64,000 nucleotides of DNA, taken from assembly GCA_963703665.1 (NCBI GenBank), contig CAVPFB010000003.1:1-64000 (forward strand), in the 5' to 3' direction. This stretch comes from AP-15 sp963703665. GTDB lineage: Bacteria > Pseudomonadota > Alphaproteobacteria > ATCC43930 > CGMCC-115725. Position 1 is the stretch's first letter. Each line of letters starts with the position of its first letter. The position numbers and the translations under genes are program-made. The notes beneath the pieces were generated by a model. The model ran no database searches, was not told the origin of the DNA, and worked only from the letters and a program-made list of their open reading frames with translations. Shown piece by piece: positions 17,445-26,856 of the stretch.

Positions 17445-19753
17445 ATGAGCCAGATCATCGACAGTCCCGCTGGCCTGCTCGCAGCGCTCGATCGCGGCGA
17501 GTTGCTGCCGGCCCACTGGTACACCGATCCGTCGATCACCGAGCAGGAGATCATGCACGTCTTCAGAAAATCGTGGAATTACATCGGGCCGCTGAGTGAA
17601 CTGAAAAATGTCGGCGACTACATCACCGGCTATGCCGGCGAGGTCCCGGTGGTGGTGATCCGCAACGAGACCGGCCTTGCGGGTTTCGTCAATGTCTGCC
17701 GGCATCGCCGCCACGAGGTCATGAAGGGCCGCGGCAACGCCAAGGTCATGCAATGCGGCTATCACGCCTGGACCTATGATCTCTCGGGTTGCCTCAAGGG
17801 CGCGCCGCGCTCGGCGACCGAGCCGAACTTCCGGCTGGCGAACTATCCGCTGCTGCCGCTGCGGGTCGAAGCCTTGGGCCCGTTCGTGTTCGTCAATCTC
17901 GATCGCGACGCGGCGCCAGTGCACGCCTATTTCGGCCCGGTGCTCGACATCATCGCGGGCAGCGGAATCAACCTTGACACGCTTGAACTCTACAGCCGCG
18001 AAGACTGGCATGGTTTTTCCAACTGGAAGACGATGCTCGAGAACTACCTGGAGTGCTACCATTGCGCGGTCGCGCATCCCGAGCTTCAGCGCCGCGATCG
18101 ACGTGCGCCAGGAGAACTATCGCCTCACCGTGCATGGCTGGGTGCTGGCCCAGGTCGGCCAGGTGCGCCCTTCGGCGCTCGAGGGCAGGAGCCAGGTCAA
18201 GATCTACGACGTCGGCGGCGAGATAGCACAGTCGCAATACCACGTGTCTGTGGCCGAACATGACCATCAATATCAATCCTGGCTTTCCGAATTTGTCGGT
18301 CGACGTCTGGATCCCGGACGGGCCGAACGCGACCAAAGGCTTTTCCGAACAGTATTTCGCGCCCGGCGTAACCGAGGAGTTCGCACGCGAGTTGATCGCC
18401 TTCAACAAGGAAGTCGGTGACGAGGACGAAGTGCTGGTCAGTTCGGTGCAGCGCGGACTGTTGGGCGGCATTCCCGATCGCGGTCGGTTTCTGACCAACA
18501 GCGAGCATCTCGTCGTCCATTTCCAGAAGCTGATCGTCGATGCCGTGACCGGCCAGCCGGCAACGCCGGTGGCCGGCGCCGCGACCGCAACACCGCCGGT
18601 CTCGCGCACGATCCCGCTCCTGCCCGATGCTTCCGCTGCGCCCGACAGTGAACGCAACGCCTATGTCGAGCTCGAAATCTTCAAGGTCGAGCCGGAAAGC
18701 GAGATCATCAGCTCGTTTTATCTTGCGCCGCGCCGACGGCAAACCGCTTGACCCGTGGGAGCCCGGCCAATTCCTGCCGATCCGGGTGACGATCCCGGGT
18801 CAGCCGCAGCCGGCGCTGCGCACCTATACGTTGTCGACGACGCCGAACCCGGATCACTATCGGCTGTCGATCCGCCGCGGCGAAGGCAACGCGCTGGTCT
18901 CCCGCTTCCTGCACGCCAACGCGAAGCCGGGCTTGCGCATCGAGGCGATGACGCCGCGCGGCAAATTCGTTCTGACCCCGGCGAGCGAGCGCCCGGTGGT
19001 CTTCGTCTCCGGCGGCGTCGGCATCACCCCGATGATCGCGATGGCCACCCATATCGTCGAGGAGGGCCGCCGAAGCGGCAAATTCCGCCCGGTCTGGTTC
19101 ATCCACGGCACCAATAGCGGTCGCGTTCACGCCTTCGGCAACCACATTCAGGCGAGCTTGCCGGCGCGCATCCGGCGATGAATGTGCATGTCCGCTACAG
19201 CCAGCCCGACCAACGACGATCGGCTCGGCAGCGACCCATGACGGCGAGGGTCATGTCACGATCGACGTGCTCAAGGAACTGCTGCCGCTCGACGACTACG
19301 ACTTCTATCTTTGCGGTCCGCCGCCGTTCATGCAGTCGCTCTATGACGGACTGACCGGGATCGGCGTGCGCCGCGAGCGCATCCACTACGAATCTTTGGC
19401 TCGGGAACGGCGCTGAAGCCCGAGACGAGGCCCGAGATGCCGGCCGGATCGGCCGATCGGCGATGGCGCGGTGCCGATCCGCTTCGCCAAATCGGCGATC
19501 ACCGCGGAGTGGTCGCGCGACAAGGGCACCTTGCTCGAACTCGCCGAGGCGGTCGGGCTGGCGCCGGTCTTCGGCTGCCGCTCCGGTATCTGCGGCACCT
19601 GCGCGACGCGGATCACCAGCGGTGCGGTCGAATATGTCGAGGAGCCGCTCGCTCCGCGCGCCGACGGGCACGTGCTGCTGTGCTGCTCGGTCCCGGCCGA
19701 CCGCCGCCGGAGCGCCGGGCGGCGCCAATCCCGGCATCGTCCTCGACCTGTGA
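17445..19753 (+). pseudogene. Rieske oxygenase fused to its FNR-type reductase and ferredoxin (frameshifted)
   Basis: The N-terminal part is a ring-hydroxylating-type alpha subunit: Rieske ligands C85-x-H87 and C104-x2-H107, then the mononuclear iron region NYLECYHCAVAHP with Glu203 where most relatives have Asp, as in the quaternary-amine oxygenases CntA/GbcA. The alpha-subunit C-terminus (HLVVHFQKLIVDAVTG) runs in the same frame through a Pro/Ala-rich linker into AYVELEIFKVEPESEIISSF, the first strand of an FNR reductase. The FAD site RTYTLS, the NAD site VFVSGGVGITPMI, CGPPPFMQ and a plant-type ferredoxin CRSGICGTC follow. The joined product would be about 765 residues. About nine single-base shifts break the gene (near 18079, 18250, 18722, 19165, 19204, 19235, 19398, 19460, 19710). 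The alpha-to-reductase junction itself is unbroken. An aldehyde dehydrogenase follows 15 bases later. N-demethylation or hydroxylation of a quaternary amine is a reasonable inference. Confidence 0.8.
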
Positions 19754-19767
19754 GCGGACGCCGAGCC

Positions 19768-21285
19768 ATGAACATCGAGCAGGCGAAGGTACTGACGCTC
19801 GACGATTTTCGCCGGCATGCCGCGGCGATGCGCCCCGAAACGCGGATGCTGATCGACGGCGAGCTCGTCGAGGCGCAGTCCGGCAAGCGGTTCGAGACGG
19901 TCAACCCGGCAAACGGCGAGGTCATCGCCACAGTGCCGCTGGGCGACGCCGCCGAAGCCGACCTGGCGGTTGCCGCCGCGCGCCGCGCCTTCAAATCCGG
20001 CGTGTGGTCGCGCATGGAGCCGCGGTCGCGGATGGAGGTGCTCTATCGTTTCGCCGCGGCGATCAACCAGCATGCGCTGGAATTCGCCTTGCTCGACTCG
20101 CTCGATGTCGGCAAGCCGGTGATGGAAATGGTCACCGGCGACGTGCCGGCGGCGGCGCTGACCTTCCAATACTTCGCCGAGACGATCGACAAGGCCGAGG
20201 GCGTGGTTACGACCACCGCGAGCGACGCCTTCCACTACATCCTGCGCCAGCCGCTTGGGGTGGTCGCCTGCATCACGCCGTGGAATTATCCGCTGCTGAT
20301 GAGCGCCTGGAAGGCCGCCCCGGCGCTGGCGGTCGGCAATTCGGTGGTGCTGAAGCCGGCGCAGCAATCGCCGTTGTCGGCGACCCTGCTCGCCCAGCTG
20401 TTTCTCGAAGCCGGCGGGCCGCCCGGCGTGTTCAACGTTGTCCACGGCACCGGCGGCATGGTCGGCAAGGCGCTCGCCCTCCACATGGATGTCGACAAGA
20501 TCAGCTTCACCGGCTCGACCGATGTCGGCAAGCTGATGATGGTCTATTCCGGGCAGTCGAATTTGAAGCGGGTCACGGTCGAGACCGGCGGCAAGTCGCC
20601 GCAGATCGTTACCGCCGAGGCGCCGGATCTCGACCGGGCGGTCGATTACGCGATCACCGGGATCTATGCCAACAAGGGCGAGATGTGCAGCGCCGGCTCG
20701 CGGCTGTTGGTGCAAAGCTCGATTCACGACGAATTTGTCGAGCGCTTCCGGGCCAAGGTCAAAACCGCCTTTCGCATCGGCGATCCGCTCGACCCGGCGA
20801 CGACGATGGGGCCGCTCGTCAACCGCACCCAGCAGCAGCGGGTGCTGTCCTATATCGATACCGGCAAGAAGGAGGGGGCGGCGCTGGCGCTCGGCGGCGG
20901 GACGCCGCACGGGTTCGACCACGGCGCCTATGTCGAGCCGACCCTGTTCACCCGTGTCACCCCGGCGATGACGATCGCCAAGGAGGAGATCTTTGGCCCG
21001 GTTGCCGCAGTGCTGCCGTTCCGTACGATCGGCGAGGCCGTCGACATCGCCAATGATTCGATCTTTGGCCTGGCCGCCGGCATCTGGACCTCCGACCTCG
21101 CCACCGCGCACAAGATGGCGCGCGACATCGATGCCGGCGTGATCTGGGTCAATTGCTACGATCACGGCGACATGACCCAGCCCTGGGGCGGGTTCAAGCA
21201 GTCGGGAACCGGGCGCGACAAGTGCCTCGAGACATTGCTGACGGTGACCCAGACCAAGTCGGTATGGATCCATCTGGGGCTCTGA
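19768..21285 (+). CDS. NAD(P)-dependent aldehyde dehydrogenase
   Basis: 505-residue ALDH superfamily enzyme that oxidises an aldehyde to the acid. Oxyanion Asn173 is in TPWNYP, the general base is Glu272 (VTVETGGKSPQ), and the nucleophile is Cys307 (NKGEMCSAGSR). The overall sequence is closest in character to PuuC/betaine-aldehyde dehydrogenase types. The start at 19768 (MNIEQAK) is preferred; the frame is open upstream only because a shifted ferredoxin tail happens to read into it. It follows the Rieske-reductase fusion by 15 bases, so it probably oxidises the aldehyde released by that oxygenase. Confidence 0.93.
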   Translation: MNIEQAKVLTLDDFRRHAAAMRPETRMLIDGELVEAQSGKRFETVNPANGEVIATVPLGDAAEADLAVAAARRAFKSGVWSRMEPRSRMEVLYRFAAAINQHALEFALLDSLDVGKPVMEMVTGDVPAAALTFQYFAETIDKAEGVVTTTASDAFHYILRQPLGVVACITPWNYPLLMSAWKAAPALAVGNSVVLKPAQQSPLSATLLAQLFLEAGGPPGVFNVVHGTGGMVGKALALHMDVDKISFTGSTDVGKLMMVYSGQSNLKRVTVETGGKSPQIVTAEAPDLDRAVDYAITGIYANKGEMCSAGSRLLVQSSIHDEFVERFRAKVKTAFRIGDPLDPATTMGPLVNRTQQQRVLSYIDTGKKEGAALALGGGTPHGFDHGAYVEPTLFTRVTPAMTIAKEEIFGPVAAVLPFRTIGEAVDIANDSIFGLAAGIWTSDLATAHKMARDIDAGVIWVNCYDHGDMTQPWGGFKQSGTGRDKCLETLLTVTQTKSVWIHLGL

Positions 21286-21343
21286 GGCGCCGTCGCCAGC
21301 GGCAAGAGGCCTGACCGCGTCGGCGCGTGAGCGGACCCGAAAC

Positions 21344-22591
21344 GTGAGGTTCAGGTCCGCCACGGCCGCGGCGATCGCGCTTGCCGTAGCCGGCGGCGGG
21401 CTGGGCCTGCCGGGTGCTGACGCCGAGGCCTTCCATCACGAAGCGTCGCCCGAAATCCCCGCCCCGGCGGCGCAGGTGCTGGCTGAACCGAACGTCTCTT
21501 CGGGGCTCGACCCTTACTACGACCAGTATCTTGCATGGAAGGAGCAGCTCCAGAGCCAGTACAACTTCGAATACTCTCTGCAGGCTTCGGTGTTGCCGCA
21601 ATGGGGTGTGCCCAAAAGCGGCTCCGCCGGCGTGGATTTCGTCTGGTCGCCGACGATCTCGTGGAAGCCGTTCTCCGACACTCCCGTCGGCTCCGGCGCA
21701 TTCACCTTTTCAGCTCAGCAGAACCAGTTCTGGACCGGGACCAATACCGCGTCGTTCCAGACGCGCGCAAGATTGCTGACCCCGCCCAGCGACTGGGGGG
21801 TCGACACGATCAACTATGGACAGCTGACCTACACTCATACCTTGCCGGGCGAATGGCGCTGGCTTTCGGCCACGATTGGTCAATATTCGTTCGGGGCCTA
21901 CGACACCAACCAATACGCCGGCAACGCCCAGACAAACTTCGTCAACTACGCGCTGGCGCAGAACGCCACCCAGACCTACGTCAGCGGCGATCTCGGTGCC
22001 TACGTGCAAGCGGCAGCGCCGGAGCGCAATCTGGTCTTTGCCGGGGGCTTTCAAGGCGCCACCAACTTCACCGGATCGACGATCAGCACGCGCGGTGTCG
22101 CCAGCGGCAAGGACGCCTATTTTCTGGCGGCCCGATGGGCGCCGAATTTTCTCGCTGGCGGCTCCTACGGCCTCCTGTGGTATGCGCAGCCCGCGTTGCC
22201 CGAGCAGGAGCTGTCCAGCTCGCGCGGCCTCTCGTTCAACGCGGTGCAGAATATCGACCCGAAATGGGGCCTGTTCCTGCGAGGGAATACGGCGAGCGGT
22301 CTCAACAATCCGATCGAGACTTCGGTGGCGTGGGGCATCATCCGCAACGATCCGTTCGTGCACGAGCCATTGGACCAGCTTGGCCTCGGCGTCGCGTGGA
22401 ACAAAACTAACCTTGCGGCGGTGGGCGAGCCCGCCCGCAACGCGGAATGGGTCGCGGAAGCCTACTACAATTACACGGTCTTTAAGGGCTTGCAGATCTC
22501 CCCCGACATCCAGCTCTACTTCAATCCGGCTCTTGCCCCCGCCGCTGACCCCGAAGCGGTTTTCACCTTGCGCGCTACGGCCACTTTCTGA
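21344..22591 (+). CDS. OprB-like carbohydrate-selective porin
   Basis: 415-residue outer membrane protein from GTG 21344. The signal peptide (FRSATAAAIALAVAGGGLG) ends near ADA. The mature part alternates aromatic and polar residues in beta-strands (YDQYLAWKEQLQSQYNFEYS, WRWLSATIGQYSFGAYDTNQ) and ends with Phe (RATATF), as required for barrel assembly. It fits the OprB family, about 400-430 residues, which lets sugars and other small solutes cross the outer membrane. It lies 58 bases after the aldehyde dehydrogenase and could supply substrate to the Rieske pathway. Confidence 0.85.
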   Translation: MRFRSATAAAIALAVAGGGLGLPGADAEAFHHEASPEIPAPAAQVLAEPNVSSGLDPYYDQYLAWKEQLQSQYNFEYSLQASVLPQWGVPKSGSAGVDFVWSPTISWKPFSDTPVGSGAFTFSAQQNQFWTGTNTASFQTRARLLTPPSDWGVDTINYGQLTYTHTLPGEWRWLSATIGQYSFGAYDTNQYAGNAQTNFVNYALAQNATQTYVSGDLGAYVQAAAPERNLVFAGGFQGATNFTGSTISTRGVASGKDAYFLAARWAPNFLAGGSYGLLWYAQPALPEQELSSSRGLSFNAVQNIDPKWGLFLRGNTASGLNNPIETSVAWGIIRNDPFVHEPLDQLGLGVAWNKTNLAAVGEPARNAEWVAEAYYNYTVFKGLQISPDIQLYFNPALAPAADPEAVFTLRATATF

Positions 22592-22616
22592 CTGCGAAAT
22601 ATCGCTGCGGCCGTCT

Positions 22617-23377
22617 TCAGCCGTCGCGGCGCGGCTCCCGGCGATAGTGGTAGCGGTAAAGCTCCTCGAACCCGAGGGCGTCATAGAGTGCGAGGGCCGG
22701 CGTGTTACGGGCTTCGACTTCGAGGCAGGCGCCCCGCGCGCCCTGGTCCTCGGCCCAGGCGGCCAAACTGGCGATGATCCGGCGGGCATAGCCGCGGCGC
22801 TGCCGGCTCGGATCGGTCACCACTGAACTCGTAGCAGATCAGGCCGTCATGGATCGCGCCAAAGGCGAGCGCAGCAATCCCTTGATCATCGGCAAGCACC
22901 GCATAGGCTGCCGGAATCGCGAGATGGCCGACGATCCGGCGGTAGAGGCCGGCCTCCTTCTTGGTGTGGCGCTGCAACGCCGCCATCGCCGCAAACCATT
23001 GCGAGGTCGGCCGCGGCAGCAACCGCACCTCGAGGTCGCGCGTCGCCGGCACAGCGCCGATCTCGCCGTGGAGAACCAATGACGATCCCTCGCGGCTGTA
23101 CCCCAGCGCGTCGAGCCGCTGGTCCAGCCCCGCTTCGATAATCGACGGCAGACGGAAAATCGTCGGTTGACGGTGAGCGCGATAGAGCGCCTCGCAGCCG
23201 GCGATCAAAGTGTCGCCGTCTGTGCGGTCGAATTCGGAGCGGGTTGGCCGAGTTGGCACGCCGCGTCAGCCCGCCGCTGACCCGCAGCACCCAACCGCCG
23301 AGCAATGCCTGCCGCACCGCCGGCCAGGCATTCAGGCAAGTTTCCTCGACTCGCCAGGCCAATGAGGCTGCCGCCAC
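22617..23377 (-). pseudogene. GNAT acetyltransferase, two frame breaks
   Basis: GTG 23377 starts AAASLAWRVEETCLNAWPA, with GGWVLRVSGGLTRRANSANP typical of a GNAT subfamily. A shift near 23240 leads to TDGDTLIAGCEALYRAHRQP through AAYAVLADDQGIAALAFG and LICYEFS. A second shift near 22820 leads to the acetyl-CoA site RQRRGYARRIIASLAAWA and YDALGFEELYRYHYR. Reassembled it is about 253 residues, a normal length. The acceptor is unknown. The pieces are well conserved, so sequencing error is as likely as loss of function. Confidence 0.78.
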
Positions 23378-23468
23378 ATCCCTCCCCTCACGCGGCCGGC
23401 TTATGCTGCTCTTGCACTGCTACGCGGCGGCGGAACGACATCCGCAGGAGTTTTCACTGCCGTTGCGC

Positions 23469-23990
23469 CTACTCCTGTGGGTAGCGCCAGACATTCGCCG
23501 GTTGCTGCGCGGTTTCGTCGATCGTCCATTGCGGCAGGGCGAGGCCGGCGGCGACGTCGGAAAAGACCATGCGCACGCGGGTGCCGATGCCGACGCGGCG
23601 GACCAGCTCGGGCGGGGCCAATTGGCCGTCCGGGGCGGCGAGGTTGCCGGCGACGCGCAGGGCTTCCTCGGGGCTGGGCTCGCCCTTCTGCGTGTCGAGG
23701 TCGACCAGCAGGATCAGATAGGGCGTGTGGCCGCGAAAGGCCGGCTGGATCGCGTGGTGCACCTCGCTGTAGGAATGCACGGTCCCTTTCCCCTCGACCT
23801 TTTTCCAGGTTGATTCGAGGCTCATGCACCACGGGCAGGCGGTGGTCGGCGGATAGCGCAGCCGCCCGCATTGGGCGCAGGCCTGCAGGTGAAAATCGTG
23901 TTCGGCGCAGTGGCGGAAATATTCGAGGTTCTCGTGGTCGAGATCGTCGATCGTAAGCCCCATGCCCAGATATTCGGCGCGGATCGGCAT
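23469..23990 (-). CDS. DUF35 OB-fold / zinc-ribbon protein
   Basis: 173-residue protein from ATG 23990. A rubredoxin-like zinc ribbon (CAQCGRLRYPPTTACPWC, two CxxC pairs about 14 residues apart) precedes an OB-fold (GKGTVHSYSEVHHAIQPAF through RVRMVFSDV). DUF35 proteins are obligate partners of thiolase-fold enzymes: acyl-CoA-binding subunits in HMG-CoA synthesis, acetone/acetophenone metabolism and the sterol side-chain aldolase Ltp2-ChsH2. It starts 15 bases after the thiolase-like gene, so a heteromeric complex is expected. Confidence 0.9.
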   Translation of the reverse strand: MPIRAEYLGMGLTIDDLDHENLEYFRHCAEHDFHLQACAQCGRLRYPPTTACPWCMSLESTWKKVEGKGTVHSYSEVHHAIQPAFRGHTPYLILLVDLDTQKGEPSPEEALRVAGNLAAPDGQLAPPELVRRVGIGTRVRMVFSDVAAGLALPQWTIDETAQQPANVWRYPQE

Positions 23991-24004
23991 CTTCGTTCTC
24001 CCTC

Positions 24005-25258
24005 TCAGCCGCGCCGCATGACCATCGACGAGGCGGTCGCCGGGTTGGCCCAGCCAAGGTTGGCGCTGACCTCGACATTGCGAACCTGGCGGCAGCCGCC
24101 TTCGCGGTAATCGAAAGTGTGCTGCCGCTTGCCGTTGGGCCCCACCGGGCACGAATCATCGGCATCGTGGCGCAGCTGGCGGGTGTTTTCGATGACCATG
24201 TTCATGCCGTGGGTATAGCCCTCGCACAGATGGCCGCCGCTGGTGTTGTTGGGCCGCCGCCCGCCGAGCTCGATCGCGCCGCTCGACACGTATTCCCCGC
24301 CCTCGCCCTTTTTGCAGAAGCCGTAATCCTCGAGCTGCAGCATCGTCGTAAAGGTGAAGGCGTCGTACGAGCCGGTCACGTCGATGTCCTCCGGCCCGAC
24401 CCCGGCGTTGGGCCACAGGATCTTTGCCGCGTAATGGCCGGCGACGGTCGAGATCGGGCCGTGCTGGTAGTGCATGTCAAGCCGCGGCTTCGAACAGCGG
24501 CCGACGACGCCGCGGATCAGCACCAGCGGCTGCCTCATATCGCGGGCGCGCTCGGCCGAGGTCACGATGACCGAGGTCGCGTTGTCGGTCTCGACGCAGC
24601 AGTCGAGCAGATGCAGCGGCTTGCAGATAAAGCGGCTCGACAGCACGTCCTCGATCGTGAAGCGCTTTTTGTAATAGGCCTTGGGGTTGTTCGAGGCGTG
24701 GTGGCTGTGCGCCACCTTGACCGCGGCGACCTGCTCGGGCCTGGTGCCGTAATCATACATGTGGCGCATAAAGGTCGGCGCAAAGCTCTGCCCGGCGCTC
24801 TGCCAGCCATAGGCGCGGTTGTGCAGCATGTCGCCGCCGACGGGAGCGGCCGAGCGCGCGCCGGTGCCGCCGATGCGCACCTGCGAATAGCCGTTCATCG
24901 AGCGGAAGATCGCGACGGTTTTGCAGCAGCCGGCCTCGATCAGGCCGATGGCGATGCCGATGAGGGCCTCGGTCGATGAGCCGCCGCCGACCACGTCCAT
25001 GTAGAAATTGAGGCGGATGCCGAGATCGCCGGCGATGAACGTTGCCGAGGTCGAGTCGCCGCCCGAATAGGACAGCATGCCGTCGATGTCGGTGTTTTTG
25101 AGCCCGGCGTCGAGGATCGCGTTCCGGACCGCCCAGGTCCCGAGCGCCCGCGTCGTCTTGCCCGAGCCGCGGGTATAGGTCGTCTCGCCCACGCCGACGA
25201 TCGCATATTTGTCGCGCAGGTATTTGGGCGTAGTGCCATCCACTTCCGGCATCGGCAT
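24005..25258 (-). CDS. Thiolase-fold (SCP-x/Ltp-like) protein, possibly an aldolase
   Basis: 417 residues, ATG 25258 preceded by GGAAGAAAGG. N-terminal KYAIVGVGETTYTRGSG and the C-terminal GGHLCEGYTHGMNM place it in the lipid-transfer-protein thiolase group. At the position of the thiolase nucleophile Cys (motif NxxCxSG) the sequence reads DVVGGGSSTEAL, with no Cys. Known relatives lacking this Cys and paired with DUF35, such as Ltp2, are retro-aldolases rather than thiolases. The paired DUF35 gene directly follows. It probably cleaves or makes a carbon-carbon bond of an acyl-CoA; the substrate is unknown. Confidence 0.88.
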   Translation of the reverse strand: MPMPEVDGTTPKYLRDKYAIVGVGETTYTRGSGKTTRALGTWAVRNAILDAGLKNTDIDGMLSYSGGDSTSATFIAGDLGIRLNFYMDVVGGGSSTEALIGIAIGLIEAGCCKTVAIFRSMNGYSQVRIGGTGARSAAPVGGDMLHNRAYGWQSAGQSFAPTFMRHMYDYGTRPEQVAAVKVAHSHHASNNPKAYYKKRFTIEDVLSSRFICKPLHLLDCCVETDNATSVIVTSAERARDMRQPLVLIRGVVGRCSKPRLDMHYQHGPISTVAGHYAAKILWPNAGVGPEDIDVTGSYDAFTFTTMLQLEDYGFCKKGEGGEYVSSGAIELGGRRPNNTSGGHLCEGYTHGMNMVIENTRQLRHDADDSCPVGPNGKRQHTFDYREGGCRQVRNVEVSANLGWANPATASSMVMRRG

Positions 25259-25280
25259 CGCGCTTGCCTTTCTTCCGATG

Positions 25281-25366
25281 TCGTCATGGCCGGACTTGTT
25301 CCGGCCATCCACGTCTTGCTTACACTGGCGTCTCGCGGATGACCGGGACCAGCCCGGTCATGACGA
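25281..25366. repeat. Inverted pair of REP-like palindromes
   Basis: Two 30-bp arms, 25281-25310 and 25337-25366, are inverted copies of each other with about six mismatches, separated by 26 bases. Each arm is itself a hairpin: GGCCGGACTTGTTCCGGCC and GACCGGGACCAGCCCGGTC. The form CGTCATGnCCGGnCTnGTnC is common in alphaproteobacterial genomes. It lies between two minus-strand genes and could fold in the mRNA between them. Confidence 0.7.
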
Positions 25367-25407
25367 TGTTCAGGAGGGTATCTGCTCAAGCAAGGTCGGG
25401 GCTCGGC

Positions 25408-26453
25408 TCACGCGGCCAGACGATAGGCCTTGGTCGCGGCACCGCTGAACAGCGCGGTCTTCTCGGCGGCGGAACAGCCCGAGGCGATGCGCTTGAACGC
25501 GTTCCACATGACCGGATAGCTGCACATGCCCTTGTCGACCGGGAAATTGCTCTCGAACATCGAGCGCTCGGGGCCGAACGCCTCGATGCAGGCCTCGATA
25601 TAGGGCCGCCACGCCTTCTCCAGATCCTGCGAGGAGGGCGGCATGGTCGTTCTCGAAAAAGGTGAAGCCGGAGAGCTTCATGCCGAGCCCGCCCACTTTG
25701 ACATAGGTGTTGGACGAGGCGGCGGCGACCTCGCCGATCCCCTTCTTCCACGCGGCGAAGGCCTCCTCGCGCTTGCCGGCATAGGGGCCGATCGCCAAGT
25801 GGCCCGCCGACATGGTTCAGCACGATCGTCGCCTGCGGGAAGGCGCGCGCCAGATCGGTCACGTCGTCGAGCTGGGTCTGGAACAGCCAGGCGTCGAAGC
25901 TGAGGCCGAGCGCGGCCAGCCCGGCAAAGCCCTCGCGGAAATTCCTGTCGCGATAGAGCCCCTGAGGCGCGCCCGAGCAATAGATCTCGAGGCTCGGATC
26001 GGCGTGCCAGGTGGCGCCGTTGCGGATGCCCTTGAAGCGGCCGCCGGAGATCGTGACGTGCTGCTCGAGAATGCCCTTGGCGCGGCTGCCGATCCTCAGA
26101 TCGACATTGCCGATGATGCCGGCGATGCACCGCGTCTTCCCGTATTTGCCGCTGGCGCTCATCGCCGCGATGCCGTTGACGAACTCGGTCTCACCCAAGG
26201 ATTTCAGCTCCTGCGGGCCGTCGGCACGGTACATCTCGCGGCATTCCTCGAAGCAGGTCGCGGCGATGTTGTGGCCGCTGCCGACATCGGCCAACAGGTC
26301 CTGGAACAGATAGCGGTTGCCGGGCCGGTCCCACATGTGATGGTGCGGATCGACGATCGGCAGATCAGGCTCGATGATCTCCTCGCGCCGGCTGTCGAGC
26401 CATTCGGGGCGGATCGGCGCATGACGGCCGGGCGGGATCGCGGATTGGGGCAT
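25408..26453 (-). pseudogene. Amidohydrolase (TIM-barrel, aminocarboxymuconate decarboxylase-like), two frame breaks
   Basis: ATG 26453 follows GGGAGGA. The metal motif DPHHHMW near residue 36 identifies an amidohydrolase_2 enzyme. ECREMYRADGPQ, KGIRNGATWHADPS and VLNHVGG follow. A shift near 25812 continues with HLAIGPYAGKREEAFAAW and YVKVGGLGMKLSGFTFFEN. A second near 25645 continues with PPSSQDLEKAW and FESNFPVDKG, carrying the family's last motif, to 25408. The joined length of about 348 residues is normal. Members hydrolyse lactones or decarboxylate aromatic acids. It is convergent with the vapB gene region and about 150 bases from the thiolase gene. Confidence 0.82.
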
Positions 26454-26604
26454 GGGGGCAGTCCTCCCGAGATTGCTTTGACGCTCCCCCAACTCTGCCC
26501 CGCCATCGCCCGAAGCGCCACGGGTTTGTCCACGCGGCACGGAATTTTGGCGTGACAGTAAGGCGGCTTCGCCTTACCATTTGAAAGAGGCGAAGGAGAA
26601 CACG

Positions 26605-26856
26605 ATGGCGACAACCCTCACCGTCACCGCCAAGGGACAAGTGACCCTGCGCAAGGAGGTGCTGCGGCACTTGGGGGTCGCCGCCGGCCAAAAGGTCGAG
26701 GTCGACCTGCTGCCAAACGGCCGCATCGAAGTGCGGGCAAAACCAAACGGCTCGATCGAAGATTTTTTCGACTCTTTGGAGCGGCCCGCCACCAAACCGC
26801 TTACGATCGAGGAAATCAACGAAATCATCGCCGATGGCTGGGCCGGCATCCGTTGA
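26605..26856 (+). CDS. AbrB/MazE-type antitoxin of a VapBC pair
   Basis: 83 residues. The N-terminal swapped-hairpin DNA-binding domain (TLTVTAKGQVTLRKEVLRHL, then GQKVEVDLLPNGRIEV) is of the SpoVT/AbrB type. The acidic C-terminus (EEINEIIADGWAGIR) is the toxin-binding tail. RBS GAAGGAG lies before ATG 26605. The stop overlaps the toxin start by four bases, giving translational coupling. It should neutralise the PIN toxin and repress its own promoter. Confidence 0.92.
   Translation: MATTLTVTAKGQVTLRKEVLRHLGVAAGQKVEVDLLPNGRIEVRAKPNGSIEDFFDSLERPATKPLTIEEINEIIADGWAGIR

Noticed and set aside
19471..21285. Apparent ferredoxin-aldehyde dehydrogenase fusion
   Set aside because: The ferredoxin domain ends in another frame at 19753 (GGANPGIVLDL then stop); the join to the dehydrogenase is caused by a one-base shift near 19710.
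19195..21363. Minus-strand open frame of 722 codons
   Set aside because: Lies opposite the ferredoxin part and the aldehyde dehydrogenase, whose catalytic residues are all in the plus frame; its Arg/Asp/His-rich composition is that of a shadow.
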